The notes below the pieces were generated by a model that was not told the origin of the DNA, searched no databases, and saw only the letters and a program-made list of their open reading frames with translations. Positions 54,728 through 62,815 of a stretch of DNA of 64,000 bases are shown one piece after another. Source of the stretch: Lachnospiraceae bacterium (GTDB taxonomy: Bacteria; Bacillota; Clostridia; Lachnospirales; Lachnospiraceae); assembly GCA_015057165.1 (NCBI GenBank), contig SVEY01000015.1, positions 1 through 64,000 on the forward strand, read 5' to 3'. The position numbers and the translations under genes are program-made. Every line of letters starts with the position of its first letter. Position 1 is the first letter of the stretch.

Positions 54728-56701
54728 ATGGGAGAAAAGGCGACAAAGTTAAAGCAAACAACGAATAAACTGGCTCCGGGATTTATTATTGCGGGGTTTG
54801 TTTTGTTGGTGAGTTTTTGCTTGTCAAGCATTGTTATGATTGCTTATGTTGCCTATTCTAATGTTGAGGGCTTTGCTGCTCTAAATATAGGAATGGCCAT
54901 TCTGGGAGTGTTAATATGTGCAACATTATACTTTAATTGTATGAGGGAAAGCAGAGTGAAAACTGATTACTCTACCAGACCCTTTGTTATTATGATTTTT
55001 GTAGTTGCATGTTCTTTTATAGCTGTGATTTTCTTCTGGTGTATGCAGGGGATGCCCCAGTTTGAATATGAAATGGTTATTATTGGAACGTTAAAGAATA
55101 TCTTCGAAATTGTAACCTCCTACTTCTTTTGGAGATACGTAAGAAATATTCTTAGATCTGAAAGTAAAATGGCATTGCGTTTTGACTTGTTTGCTAAGAT
55201 CCTGTTTTGGCCATCTGTGTTATATGCTTTTATTAATATATTTGTTCCAACAATTTTCTATATTGATTCAGATGGTTTGTATAGGCTGGTGGAATTCCCT
55301 GATTTAAGTGATATCTATACTATTTATATAAGTGTCATTTCTATAATATGTCTAATTAAGTCAAAGACAAATGCCAGGCAAAAGGCGGCTATTCTCGCTT
55401 TTATTATAATTCCTGCACTTAATTATGTGATTTCTCTTGGAAAGACATTAGTTGTATTTCAGAGTGCGGCAACGCTTATTGCAATTATTGTTATGTATTG
55501 TTTTCTATTCTCGGAACAGAGTACTAAGCTTGAAGTTCGTGAGAATGAACTTGACATGGCAACTGATATTCAAAGGGCAATGCTCCCTAATAATTTCCCA
55601 TATTTTACAAAAAGAAATGAATTTGACATATATGCGTCTATGGAAGCTGCAAGAGAAGTGGGTGGAGACTTCTTCGATTTTTATTTGCTTGACGATGATC
55701 ATTTGTGTATGGCTGTTGGAGATGTGGCAGGAAAAGGTGTGCCTGCGGCACTTTTTATGGTATCCTCCAAGACAAATATTGCGCGATTTGCAAAGACTAA
55801 TATGACTCCTGCTAAGATTCTTACATTGGCAAATAAAGAAATATGTTCTCATAATGAAAAGATGCTTTTTGTTTCTGTGTGGCTTGGAATTCTTGAAATA
55901 TCAACAGGAAGACTTGTGTGCGCCAATGCAGGACATGAATATCCTGCTATTATGATGCCAGGTGAAGGGTTTGAAGTGTACAAAGATACACATGGTACTG
56001 TTATTGGAGCAATGGAAGATAGCGAATATATGGATTATGAAATAAAACTAAAAAAAGGTTCTAAGGTGTTTATATATACAGATGGAGTTGTTGAAGCAAC
56101 TAACAAAAAGAAGGAATTATTTGGCCAACAGAAAATGATTAGTACCTTAAACAATAGTATTAAATCTAAACCAAAAGAAGTATTAGAAAATGTAAGAAAA
56201 GCAGTTGATATCTTCGCTGACGGAGAAGAACAATCAGATGATATAACAATGCTGTGTCTTGAATACTATGGCGCTAAAATTGATGACAAGGATTTGGATA
56301 TAACATTAGAGGCAGATGTTAGCATGCTTCATGAAGTAGAATCATCAATTAGGAGAAAGATTGAGAACGTGGAATGTTCTGAGCCTGCAATTATGGAATT
56401 AGAGATTGTAGTAGAAGAGATATTTGTTAATATTGCGAGCTATGCATATGCACCATATAAAGGTAATGTAACTATTAAGACAGAGCTTGTTAATAATAAT
56501 GAATCTATTAGAATACAATTTATAGATAGTGGAAGGCAGTATAATCCATTAGTAAGTGAAGATCCTGATATATCAGCTTCTGTAGAGGATCGCGCTATAG
56601 GTGGACTAGGTATATTTATGACAAAAAAACTCGTCGATGATATAAGTTATGAATATAAAAATATGCAAAATATTCTTACTATTGTTAAGAAATTGACCTA
56701 G
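54728..56701 (+). CDS. Membrane PP2C phosphatase fused to an RsbW-type ATPase
   Basis: A 657-residue protein with about seven N-terminal membrane helices (to about residue 265), a short coiled linker, a SpoIIE/RsbU-type phosphatase domain (about 270-515, with AREVGGDFFDFYLLD, AVGDVAGKGVPAALFM and SDDITMLCL) and a C-terminal HATPase domain (about 530-655, VVEEIFVNIASYAYAP and GGLGIFMTKKLVDDI). The fusion joins the two opposing activities of a partner-switch, with the STAS gene directly upstream as likely substrate. The membrane part may sense an envelope signal. No sigma factor gene is adjacent. Confidence 0.9.
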   Translation: MGEKATKLKQTTNKLAPGFIIAGFVLLVSFCLSSIVMIAYVAYSNVEGFAALNIGMAILGVLICATLYFNCMRESRVKTDYSTRPFVIMIFVVACSFIAVIFFWCMQGMPQFEYEMVIIGTLKNIFEIVTSYFFWRYVRNILRSESKMALRFDLFAKILFWPSVLYAFINIFVPTIFYIDSDGLYRLVEFPDLSDIYTIYISVISIICLIKSKTNARQKAAILAFIIIPALNYVISLGKTLVVFQSAATLIAIIVMYCFLFSEQSTKLEVRENELDMATDIQRAMLPNNFPYFTKRNEFDIYASMEAAREVGGDFFDFYLLDDDHLCMAVGDVAGKGVPAALFMVSSKTNIARFAKTNMTPAKILTLANKEICSHNEKMLFVSVWLGILEISTGRLVCANAGHEYPAIMMPGEGFEVYKDTHGTVIGAMEDSEYMDYEIKLKKGSKVFIYTDGVVEATNKKKELFGQQKMISTLNNSIKSKPKEVLENVRKAVDIFADGEEQSDDITMLCLEYYGAKIDDKDLDITLEADVSMLHEVESSIRRKIENVECSEPAIMELEIVVEEIFVNIASYAYAPYKGNVTIKTELVNNNESIRIQFIDSGRQYNPLVSEDPDISASVEDRAIGGLGIFMTKKLVDDISYEYKNMQNILTIVKKLT

Positions 56702-56857
56702 AAACAGATTTATTTTGGATATTTTCGAAAAAGCTCTTTACAAAATGTGGCATCTGATATATTATTATGTAGAATTGAAAACCACAACAGAAATAAATAA
56801 AAACTTTGATAGAGAAATATAAAAACTCTATCCATAAGAGTTGTAAGGGGAACTCTA

Positions 56858-57739
56858 ATGGGTGATTATATATTAAGCTGCTGTTCAACGGCAGATTTGA
56901 GTAAAGAAGATTTCGAAAATAGAGATATACATTACATTAGTAATTCGTATGAAATAGATGGGATAAGATATATAGATGATCTTGGAGAATCAGTTACTTA
57001 TCCTGAGTTTTATCAGGCAATAAGAGAGGGAGCTATTACAAAGACTAGTCATATAGACAAGGAAGAGTATGTAGAATACTTTGAAGGCTTTCTAAAAGAA
57101 GGTAAAGATATACTTCACATAACTCTTAGTAGCGGACTTTCGAATACTGTATCATATGCAAATGAAGCAAGAAAAGAGTTAGATGCTAAGTATCCTGATA
57201 GAACAATTTACATTGTTGATTCCATGGCAGCATCCTCTGGTTACGGATTAATTATGGAAACCCTTGCTGACAAACGTGACCAAGGTGCTAGCCTTAAGGA
57301 ATTATATAGATGGATTATTGAGAATAGAATGAATATGAATCATATTCTTTTCTCAACCGATATTTCAACTTATCTTAGAGGTGGTAAACTCTCTAAGAGA
57401 TCTACAATTCTAAGTAATATGATAGATTATTGTCAGCTCCTATATATGAATTACTTAGGAGAGTTAGTTGCTAAAGGAAGAGTTCGAGGCAAGAAGAATG
57501 CTTACAATGCTATTGTGGACAAAGCAGTAGAAGTTGCTGGTGTTGATTACGATGGTAAAGTATTTATTAGCAATTCTGATTGTTTAGAGGATGCGAAGAA
57601 TGTAGCATCTATGCTTAAGGAAAGACTTCCTAAGATTAATGGAGACATTAGTATAAAGAATATTGGTAATACAATTGGTTCCCATTCTGGCCCAGGAACT
57701 GTGGCAATTTATTTGTGGGGAGCCACACGAGTTAGTTAA
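56858..57739 (+). CDS. DegV family fatty-acid-binding protein
   Basis: A 293-residue DegV protein. It opens with DYILSCCSTADLSKEDF and has the conserved ITLSSGLSNTVSYAN, VDSMAASSGYGLI and IGSHSGPGTVAIYLWG. Family members bind fatty acids, and FakB relatives deliver them to the FakA kinase for acyl-phosphate formation. fakA is not in the window. GGGGAAC precedes the ATG. Confidence 0.92.
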   Translation: MGDYILSCCSTADLSKEDFENRDIHYISNSYEIDGIRYIDDLGESVTYPEFYQAIREGAITKTSHIDKEEYVEYFEGFLKEGKDILHITLSSGLSNTVSYANEARKELDAKYPDRTIYIVDSMAASSGYGLIMETLADKRDQGASLKELYRWIIENRMNMNHILFSTDISTYLRGGKLSKRSTILSNMIDYCQLLYMNYLGELVAKGRVRGKKNAYNAIVDKAVEVAGVDYDGKVFISNSDCLEDAKNVASMLKERLPKINGDISIKNIGNTIGSHSGPGTVAIYLWGATRVS

Positions 57740-57762
57740 CCCTTTTATTTCTTTTTCATTAT

Positions 57763-57796
57763 ATTCCCGTTGCTTTATGTGGCGGGGATTTTTTTA
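57763..57796 (+). terminator. Terminator of the degV gene
   Basis: ATTCCCGT pairs with GCGGGGAT (two G-U) around an 11-base loop and is followed by a run of T. Confidence 0.82.
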
Positions 57797-57862
57797 TTTG
57801 ATTTAATGATATTATCTTACTATAATTAGTTGTGAAGTATGATTTGATATGGGAAATATGCT

Positions 57863-59269
57863 ATGAATAATATAAATGGTAATAAAGAATATACGAATTT
57901 TGTCAATCAAATAATGGGACTTCGTCGTTTTGGTAAGAAGAAAGGTGTTGAGGTATCAAAAGAATTACTTGATGCATTAGACCATCCTGAGAATAAAATG
58001 AAGATTATCCATGTTGCGGGTACTAATGGTAAAGGTTCGGTATGTTCATATGTAGCTAATTGCCTGATAAGAATGGGATTTAAAGTGGGACTATTTACAT
58101 CACCTCATCTTGTTGATTTTAATGAGAGAATACAGGTGGGATATGGCGACACATTTACAAGAATAAGTCATGACGATGTCCTATTATTGGGACAGGAAAT
58201 CCTTAAAGCAAATATAGAATCTGAGATAACAATGTTCGACGTGTGTCTTGCAATGGCACTACTCTTTTTTGAGAAAGAAAAATGTGACTACGTTGTATTA
58301 GAGACAGGATTGGGAGGAAAATACGATTCCACAACTGCGATTTCCTGTACTCCTATAGCATCTGTAATAACAAGTATAGGACTTGATCATACTAAGATTC
58401 TGGGAGAAACCATAGAAGAAATTGCAGAGAATAAGGCCGGGATAATTAAACCTAACAGTAAAGTTATATTATCTTCTTGTATATCACCGAGGGCTTTAAA
58501 TGTTATAGAAGATAGATGTAGAAAAACAGGCATAAGGGAAAGTGATGTTCTCTATGTAAAAAATGGTGATTATACAAAATACTATTCCCTAAATAAGCTT
58601 GTTGGATATCAGAAAACTAATGCTAAAACTGCTATATGCACTTTGCGGAGTATCATACAATCTGACAAGGACAGTTTTATTGTAAACTACATGAACTTCT
58701 GTAAGAGTAAGGAAGAGCATTGTGGTAGTGATTGCTCAAAATGTGTAACTGAAGATAAGATGTGCGAGATTAGTCTTGATGAGTGGGTTGATGTTAATAT
58801 TAATCTTGGAATTAGTCATACTATGTGGCAAGGACGTCTTGAGCATGTATCTAAGAGGGTTGTCCTTGATGGTGCACATAATGTTGAAGCTTTTAAAGCA
58901 CTTTACGATGTCCTTTCAGATGATTATAGAGACTATAATATTCATATTATAGTTGGGGTGTTAGAAGATAAGGATTATATGAAGGAACTATTACTTCTTA
59001 AACCTATTGCAAAAACCTATATGACTGCTACAATTGATGATACGAGGGCAAAATCCGGAGAAGAACTTAAGAAGGAACTAACTATTAATGGATGTAATGC
59101 TTCTTATATTGGTAGTGAAGAGGAGGTTGCAAGATTTATTAATAATTTGGTGAAAAAAGATAGTGAAAAATCTTCTGTAGAATTATATAATGATTTATAT
59201 GTAGTTTGTGGTTCTCTTTATTTTGTTGGAAATGTTAAGAGGTATATATGGCAATTACAACAAGAGTAG
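57863..59269 (+). CDS. folC: Folylpolyglutamate/dihydrofolate synthase
   Basis: A Mur-ligase-like enzyme that adds glutamate to folates. The 468-residue protein has the P-loop HVAGTNGKGSV (residues 50-60), TSPHLVDFNERI, LETGLGGKYDSTTAI and the C-terminal VVLDGAHNVEA. Between the two domains it carries an unusual insertion with cysteines at about 280, 287, 291, 294 and 301 (EEHCGSDCSKCVTEDKMC), like a small metal-binding loop. The last 22 bases overlap the J-domain gene. Which of the two activities it has cannot be told from sequence. Confidence 0.92.
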   Translation: MNNINGNKEYTNFVNQIMGLRRFGKKKGVEVSKELLDALDHPENKMKIIHVAGTNGKGSVCSYVANCLIRMGFKVGLFTSPHLVDFNERIQVGYGDTFTRISHDDVLLLGQEILKANIESEITMFDVCLAMALLFFEKEKCDYVVLETGLGGKYDSTTAISCTPIASVITSIGLDHTKILGETIEEIAENKAGIIKPNSKVILSSCISPRALNVIEDRCRKTGIRESDVLYVKNGDYTKYYSLNKLVGYQKTNAKTAICTLRSIIQSDKDSFIVNYMNFCKSKEEHCGSDCSKCVTEDKMCEISLDEWVDVNINLGISHTMWQGRLEHVSKRVVLDGAHNVEAFKALYDVLSDDYRDYNIHIIVGVLEDKDYMKELLLLKPIAKTYMTATIDDTRAKSGEELKKELTINGCNASYIGSEEEVARFINNLVKKDSEKSSVELYNDLYVVCGSLYFVGNVKRYIWQLQQE

Positions 59270-59712
59270 ATGCCCTTAAGAAGTTGGGACTTCCTATTTC
59301 TGCGTCGCAATTAGATATAAAAAATGCATATAAGGAATTGTCAAAGAAGTATCATCCAGATGTTGTTGGAGAAGAATATTCATATCTCTTTGTGGAGATT
59401 AATGAAGCCTATAGTTTCCTTAATAATAACCCTGTTCCTGCTAGAAAGGTGCTAGGCGGGGACGAGAAGGCAATGATGAGATATCAGACTCAACGAAACA
59501 ACAGAGACATGGCCAAGAGATATGAATTTAAAGATAAGAAAAGAAAGAAGGAAAAGGAAGCTGCATTAGAGAAGGCGGCGAAAGAAGCAAGGCGACGCCG
59601 AGAAGAAGAGAAGGCGAGAAAGCTAGAAGCGGAAAAAGAAGCAAAGAGACAAATAAAAGCCATGGAAATGGCAATTGTAATATCAAGAATGTTAGGAGAA
59701 AACAAAGATTAA
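59248..59712 (+). CDS. J-domain protein
   Basis: A 154-residue DnaJ-like co-chaperone. The N-terminal J domain (about residues 8-65) has the helix ASQLDIKNAYKELSKK and the essential HPD in KKYHPDVVG. The rest is a highly charged Lys/Glu/Arg coiled coil with no zinc or substrate domain. It should stimulate DnaK at a specific site. It starts inside folC with AAGAGG as ribosome site and ends 2 bases before the next gene. Confidence 0.88.
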   Translation: MAITTRVDALKKLGLPISASQLDIKNAYKELSKKYHPDVVGEEYSYLFVEINEAYSFLNNNPVPARKVLGGDEKAMMRYQTQRNNRDMAKRYEFKDKKRKKEKEAALEKAAKEARRRREEEKARKLEAEKEAKRQIKAMEMAIVISRMLGENKD

Positions 59713-59714
59713 CT

Positions 59715-59966
59715 ATGAGTAGAGAAAAGGTTGAAGCAAACAACGAAAGAAAAAAGAATTATAAGAAATATAACAAGAAGGCAAAAGCAAAGAAGATTTC
59801 TGTATATATACCAGTTGTTATTATCTCTGTAGTACTATTGGGATTTGTAGCATTTGGCGGATATTCTGCATACACATCATACAAGAAAGATAATCCAACA
59901 AAGGTGTCGGTTAACTTAGATCCCATATCTGATTTTGCTGGGGAGTTAGAAGCTGGAATGGAATGA
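59715..59966 (+). CDS. Small membrane protein, possible J-protein partner
   Basis: An 83-residue protein with a lysine-rich N-terminus, one membrane helix (SVYIPVVIISVVLLGFVAFG, about residues 29-48) and a short outer tail. It begins 2 bases after the J-domain gene, so the two are translationally linked. No function is known. Confidence 0.65.
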   Translation: MSREKVEANNERKKNYKKYNKKAKAKKISVYIPVVIISVVLLGFVAFGGYSAYTSYKKDNPTKVSVNLDPISDFAGELEAGME

Positions 59967-60003
59967 CCTTAATATAAATAGTAAAATAATTTATAAAAAG
60001 CCC

Positions 60004-60032
60004 TTGACAAAGGGAGGGTAATTCTATACAAT
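60004..60032 (+). promoter_or_regulatory. tRNA-Gly promoter
   Basis: TTGACA (60004-60009), a 17-bp spacer and TACAAT (60027-60032), 14 bases before the mature tRNA start. Confidence 0.88.
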
Positions 60033-60046
60033 AATTCTTGTTGTAA

Positions 60047-60119
60047 GCGCGAGTGGCTCAGCTGGTAGAGCACCACCTTGCCAAGGTGGGGGTCGCGGGT
60101 TCGAACCCCGTCTCGCGCT
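60047..60119 (+). tRNA. tRNA-Gly (anticodon GCC)
   Basis: A complete 73-nt cloverleaf: acceptor stem GCGCGAG with CTCGCGC, D arm GCTC/GAGC, anticodon arm CCACC-TTGCCAA-GGTGG with anticodon GCC, T arm GCGGG-TTCGAAC-CCCGT, and discriminator T. CCA is not encoded. It borders the accessory stretch at the right end of the window. Confidence 0.97.
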
Positions 60120-60183
60120 CTTAGTATTTAAGCCATTTCTTGGCACTCGCCATTTTGCCAATTTGAAATTTAACCCAATTTTT

Positions 60184-60212
60184 AACCCAATTATTTTGGG
60201 TTTTATTTTTTG
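60184..60212 (+). terminator. Terminator after tRNA-Gly
   Basis: AACCCAA pairs with TTGGGTT around a 5-base loop and is followed by TTATTTTTT. A second AACCCAA copy lies just upstream. The 189-bp gap to the next gene otherwise holds only AT-rich sequence. Confidence 0.75.
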
Positions 60213-60309
60213 CCCAGAAACGACGTAAAATCAACGTTTTTAGGCATTTTTTGATTTTTTTCGTCAAAACTTTAACAGACGACCCCAACCCTGTTTTAGT
60301 TGGGAAAAA

Positions 60310-60564
60310 TTATGCATCCGTTACCATAGAAGCAGAGTATAGTTTTGATTTGATAAGGAAGTATTCTTCTTTATCATTATTCTTTTTCCAAAGCTTTGTT
60401 GTTATGCCTTCTACATTAGGTTTTGGAATTTTACCGAGTTTCTTCCAATAGTTTTTAGTGTGAACATCAGGTGTTTTACCTTGTGTAAGCAAAGCTTCAA
60501 GTTCATCTGGTGTGTATATTCCGTTTAGTATGCATACTTCACAAATTCGCTGTAGATTATTCAT
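60310..60564 (-). CDS. Small protein of unknown function
   Basis: An 84-residue protein (MNNLQRICEVCILNGIYTPD onward) with a good AAAGGAG site 5 bases before its ATG. The middle is rich in Lys and Pro (NYWKKLGKIPKPNVEGITTK). No signal, membrane segment or known motif is seen. It follows the DUF5688 gene on the same strand, separated by a hairpin. The product is not recognised. Confidence 0.55.
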   Translation of the reverse strand: MNNLQRICEVCILNGIYTPDELEALLTQGKTPDVHTKNYWKKLGKIPKPNVEGITTKLWKKNNDKEEYFLIKSKLYSASMVTDA

Positions 60565-60578
60565 AGGGACTCCTTTCT

Positions 60579-60602
60579 AAGAGAGGCTGTATAGCCTCTC
60601 TT
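60579..60602. terminator. Hairpin between two minus-strand genes
   Basis: A perfect 10-bp stem (AAGAGAGGCT with AGCCTCTCTT) with a 4-base loop touches the DUF5688 stop and lies just before the ribosome site of the next gene. It lacks a T-run on the minus strand, so it may attenuate or stabilise rather than terminate. Confidence 0.5.
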
Positions 60603-61499
60603 TTAGTATGTTATTTCCTTATTCTTCCTTGAGTATAGATAAACATGGTCAGACAAGATGTCTTCAGTAGATAGTTCTGAGGAATTAACTTCTTGAACAA
60701 GAGAAGTAAGATATTCAGGATCTAGTTCTTCTGAGCAAGGAAGAAGAAGCACTTCATGAACACTGCTTGGTATGATGTATAAATCACAGCCTTGTTGTTC
60801 TGCGAACTCTTCAAGTAAGCTTTTGTAAAGGATGCAGCAAGCACCATAAAGCTTAAGTTTATTGGTAAGGACATACATAGTCTGGTTCATTGGCTCATCT
60901 TCTGGAGTAATTGCCATAGGATTGTCTGCGAGTATCTCCTTTACAACGTCCGTAAGGCTTCTTATTTCGCTTTGTAGGAGTCGAGGGGTATTATTCTGAG
61001 CCTGAGCCATTAAATCGTCTGTATTAACCTCCCAGTGCTCCATATGGCTATTTCTGATAAGGATAGAGCTTGTTTCGTTTAGTCCTCCTTCGAGTAAGTA
61101 ATAGAAAACGATTGCAAGGTCGAGATACTTGATATGAGGGATATCTTCGAGAAGCTCCTTGTTTTGCTCATAATTAATAAGCTTATATGAAATCCTTTTT
61201 TTGCATTTCTCGTAGTCTGTGAATATAGAAATATCGAAGTCCTCATCTAGCTCAAATTTCTTGTATTGAGCAACAACCTGTTTTGCGAGTTTATTAATGT
61301 CTGCGCCATTTTCGAAATCTTTATAGTAGTAATCAAGGTAAATAGTAGGGGAGATGTTGCACTTGCCATTGTTAATAACAAGTCCATGAAGAGTAATGCC
61401 GTTATTCTTGATAACAGGCTTAGTATCAATAGTGCATTCATCTGATAATTCAGTATCTATAAGTTCAATAATCTTTGATTCAAAATCTTGGTAAGTCAT
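60603..61499 (-). CDS. DUF5688 family protein
   Basis: A 298-residue protein that fits DUF5688, a family often seen in mobile or accessory DNA of Lachnospiraceae. Visible landmarks are HIKYLDLAIVFYYLLE in the middle and TMYVLTNKLKLYGACCILYK then CDLYIIPSSVHEVLLLP near the C-terminus. There is no signal or membrane helix. The ATG overlaps the stop of a 25-codon upstream reading frame as ATGA, with AAGGAGG just before it. The function is unknown. Confidence 0.78.
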   Translation of the reverse strand: MTYQDFESKIIELIDTELSDECTIDTKPVIKNNGITLHGLVINNGKCNISPTIYLDYYYKDFENGADINKLAKQVVAQYKKFELDEDFDISIFTDYEKCKKRISYKLINYEQNKELLEDIPHIKYLDLAIVFYYLLEGGLNETSSILIRNSHMEHWEVNTDDLMAQAQNNTPRLLQSEIRSLTDVVKEILADNPMAITPEDEPMNQTMYVLTNKLKLYGACCILYKSLLEEFAEQQGCDLYIIPSSVHEVLLLPCSEELDPEYLTSLVQEVNSSELSTEDILSDHVYLYSRKNKEITY

Positions 61500-61573
61500 A
61501 ATCTAATCCTCCTTAATATACAATCAACAATAGTTATCTTAACTTTTGTATTGGAATCTCTAATGTTATTCAT
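61496..61573 (-). CDS. Short coupled leader ORF (25 aa)
   Basis: ATG at 61573 follows an AAAGGAG site and opens 25 codons (MNNIRDSNTKVKITIVDCIL, then five more, with three arginines) ending in a TGA that overlaps the DUF5688 start. The ribosome site and the ATGA overlap argue for translation. It may be a leader peptide or a tiny antitoxin-like partner. Its start lies in the left arm of palindromic element B. Confidence 0.45.
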   Translation of the reverse strand: MNNIRDSNTKVKITIVDCILRRIRL

Positions 61574-61725
61574 AATTTCTCCTTTCCATATAAATTTTGG
61601 AGCCGATAAATAATCGACTAGCGGTCTCAAAGCAAGGTTTTCAGCGAAACGCAAAGCGCTTGACCTTGCTTTTAGATTCCTAGTCGATTAGAGTAAGGCT
61701 TATTCTATGGAAAGGTGAAATGAAT
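61569..61725. repeat. Nested palindromic element B
   Basis: An imperfect palindrome of about 157 bp. From outside inward, the arms around TATGGAAAGG (left arm read on the minus strand, right at 61706-61715) match with their GAAA and TGAAT flanks. TAATCGACTAG (61611-61621) pairs perfectly with 61680-61690, and AAAGCAAGGT (61629-61638) pairs perfectly with 61663-61672. At the centre is GCG-AAA-CGC. The left outer arm is the ribosome site and start codon of the 25-codon leader ORF, and the right arm mirrors it, ending as ATG AAT AAG TGA. It lies between divergent genes. Confidence 0.8.
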
Positions 61726-61744
61726 AAGTGAGATTTCAATACTT

Positions 61745-61775
61745 AAGGTGACTTGTCACCTTATATCTTTTTTCT
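61745..61775 (+). promoter_or_regulatory. Perfect 18-bp dyad upstream of the HNH gene
   Basis: AAGGTGACTTGTCACCTT is perfectly symmetric apart from its two central bases and is followed by ATATCTTTTTTC. It could be a terminator for plus-strand read-through from element B or an operator for the HNH promoter 37 bp downstream. Confidence 0.5.
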
Positions 61776-61798
61776 CATTATTTATTAGTAGCTGTTTT

Positions 61799-61807
61799 TG
61801 TTATAAT
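61799..61807 (+). promoter_or_regulatory. Extended -10 promoter of the HNH gene
   Basis: TGTTATAAT, identical to the one at 29381, lies 21 bases before the ATG. The leader would be very short, with AGGAGG (61814-61819) close to the 5' end. Confidence 0.55.
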
Positions 61808-61828
61808 GGTATCAGGAGGTATTTTGAT

Positions 61829-62776
61829 ATGAGAGTATTGTACTGTAGGGTGGGTTGGCAGAAATTCTATGAAGGATATACTGATGACAAACCCATTGGT
61901 GGAGGAGGCTATAACGTATATAATATAGGGCATGAAAGCTTTAATTTTAAAGAATATGATGGGAAATACTATGGTTTTGTACAAGCCAATGGAAATATTG
62001 CAATAGAAAAGATTGATAATAGCTTATCTAAAAATGATGAATATATAGAAGATGTGCTTATTGTATGGTGTTCTAAAAACCCTGAAAAAGGAGGAACATT
62101 TATTGTAGGATGGTATAAAAATGCAACTGTATATAGAGAACATCAAGCTTTTCCAGATAATATATTTGGAAAAAGATATTTAGAAGACGGTGATATATAT
62201 AATATATTATCTGATAATTGTGTATGTGTTTCAGAAGAAAGAAGAGATTTTCCAATCAAGCATATGGGGAGAAATCTGTATTATTTTGGAGAAAAGATTC
62301 CAGTAGAAGATGTACTGAAATACATAGAGAAGTATGAGAGAGAAGAAGATGATTATGTTAACCGTATAGAAAGCATTCCTGATGATATTAGGGGAGAAGA
62401 AAGAATTGCATTAACAAAGCAAAGAGTAAATCAGTCTGTATTTAGAGAAAGATTATTAGCAGTTAGATGTAAATGTGCACTTTGTAATATAGACCAAGAA
62501 GAGTTGCTTATAGCAAGTCATATAAAACCTTGGTCTGAATGTAATGCAGAAGAAAAATTGGATATAGAGAATGGATTATTGCTTTGCCCTAACCATGATA
62601 AGCTATTTGATAAGGGATATATATCTTTTGATAATAAAGGGAAAATAGTAGTGTCTAGTAAGTTAAAGACATCATCTATTAATGGATTTAGAATTGATTT
62701 TAAGGAAGAGATTAGTATTAGTGAAAAGAAATCAAAATATATGAAATACCATAGGGAAAATATATTTAAGAAATAA
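61829..62776 (+). CDS. HNH endonuclease (HNH_2 type), possible defence nuclease
   Basis: A 315-residue protein. The C-terminal HNH module (about residues 214-262) contains CKCALC, IASHIKPWSEC (His231), ENGLLLCPNHDKLFD (Asn248, His256) and fits PF13391, often found in restriction and phage-defence nucleases. The N-terminal 150 residues form a separate alpha/beta domain with GWYKNATVYREHQ, perhaps for target recognition. The ATG at 61829 has AGGAGG 9 bases upstream and is preferred over 61748. There is no methyltransferase beside it, so a modification-dependent (type IV-like) role is possible but unproven. Confidence 0.82.
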   Translation: MRVLYCRVGWQKFYEGYTDDKPIGGGGYNVYNIGHESFNFKEYDGKYYGFVQANGNIAIEKIDNSLSKNDEYIEDVLIVWCSKNPEKGGTFIVGWYKNATVYREHQAFPDNIFGKRYLEDGDIYNILSDNCVCVSEERRDFPIKHMGRNLYYFGEKIPVEDVLKYIEKYEREEDDYVNRIESIPDDIRGEERIALTKQRVNQSVFRERLLAVRCKCALCNIDQEELLIASHIKPWSECNAEEKLDIENGLLLCPNHDKLFDKGYISFDNKGKIVVSSKLKTSSINGFRIDFKEEISISEKKSKYMKYHRENIFKK

Positions 62777-62782
62777 AAGAAA

Positions 62783-62802
62783 GGGAACTCTTTCGAGTTC
62801 CC
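62783..62802 (-). terminator. Terminator of the minus-strand gene at 62816
   Basis: GGGAACTC and GAGTTCCC form a perfect 8-bp stem with a 4-base loop. On the minus strand it is followed by TTTCTTTT. A near copy lies at 63370-63387. Confidence 0.78.
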
Positions 62803-62815
62803 AGTTAGATAAACT

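Noticed and set aside
61569-61725. Retron msr-msd RNA
   Set aside because: Long nested hairpins fit loosely, but no reverse transcriptase is encoded in the window and the arms mirror a gene start instead of flanking an msr.
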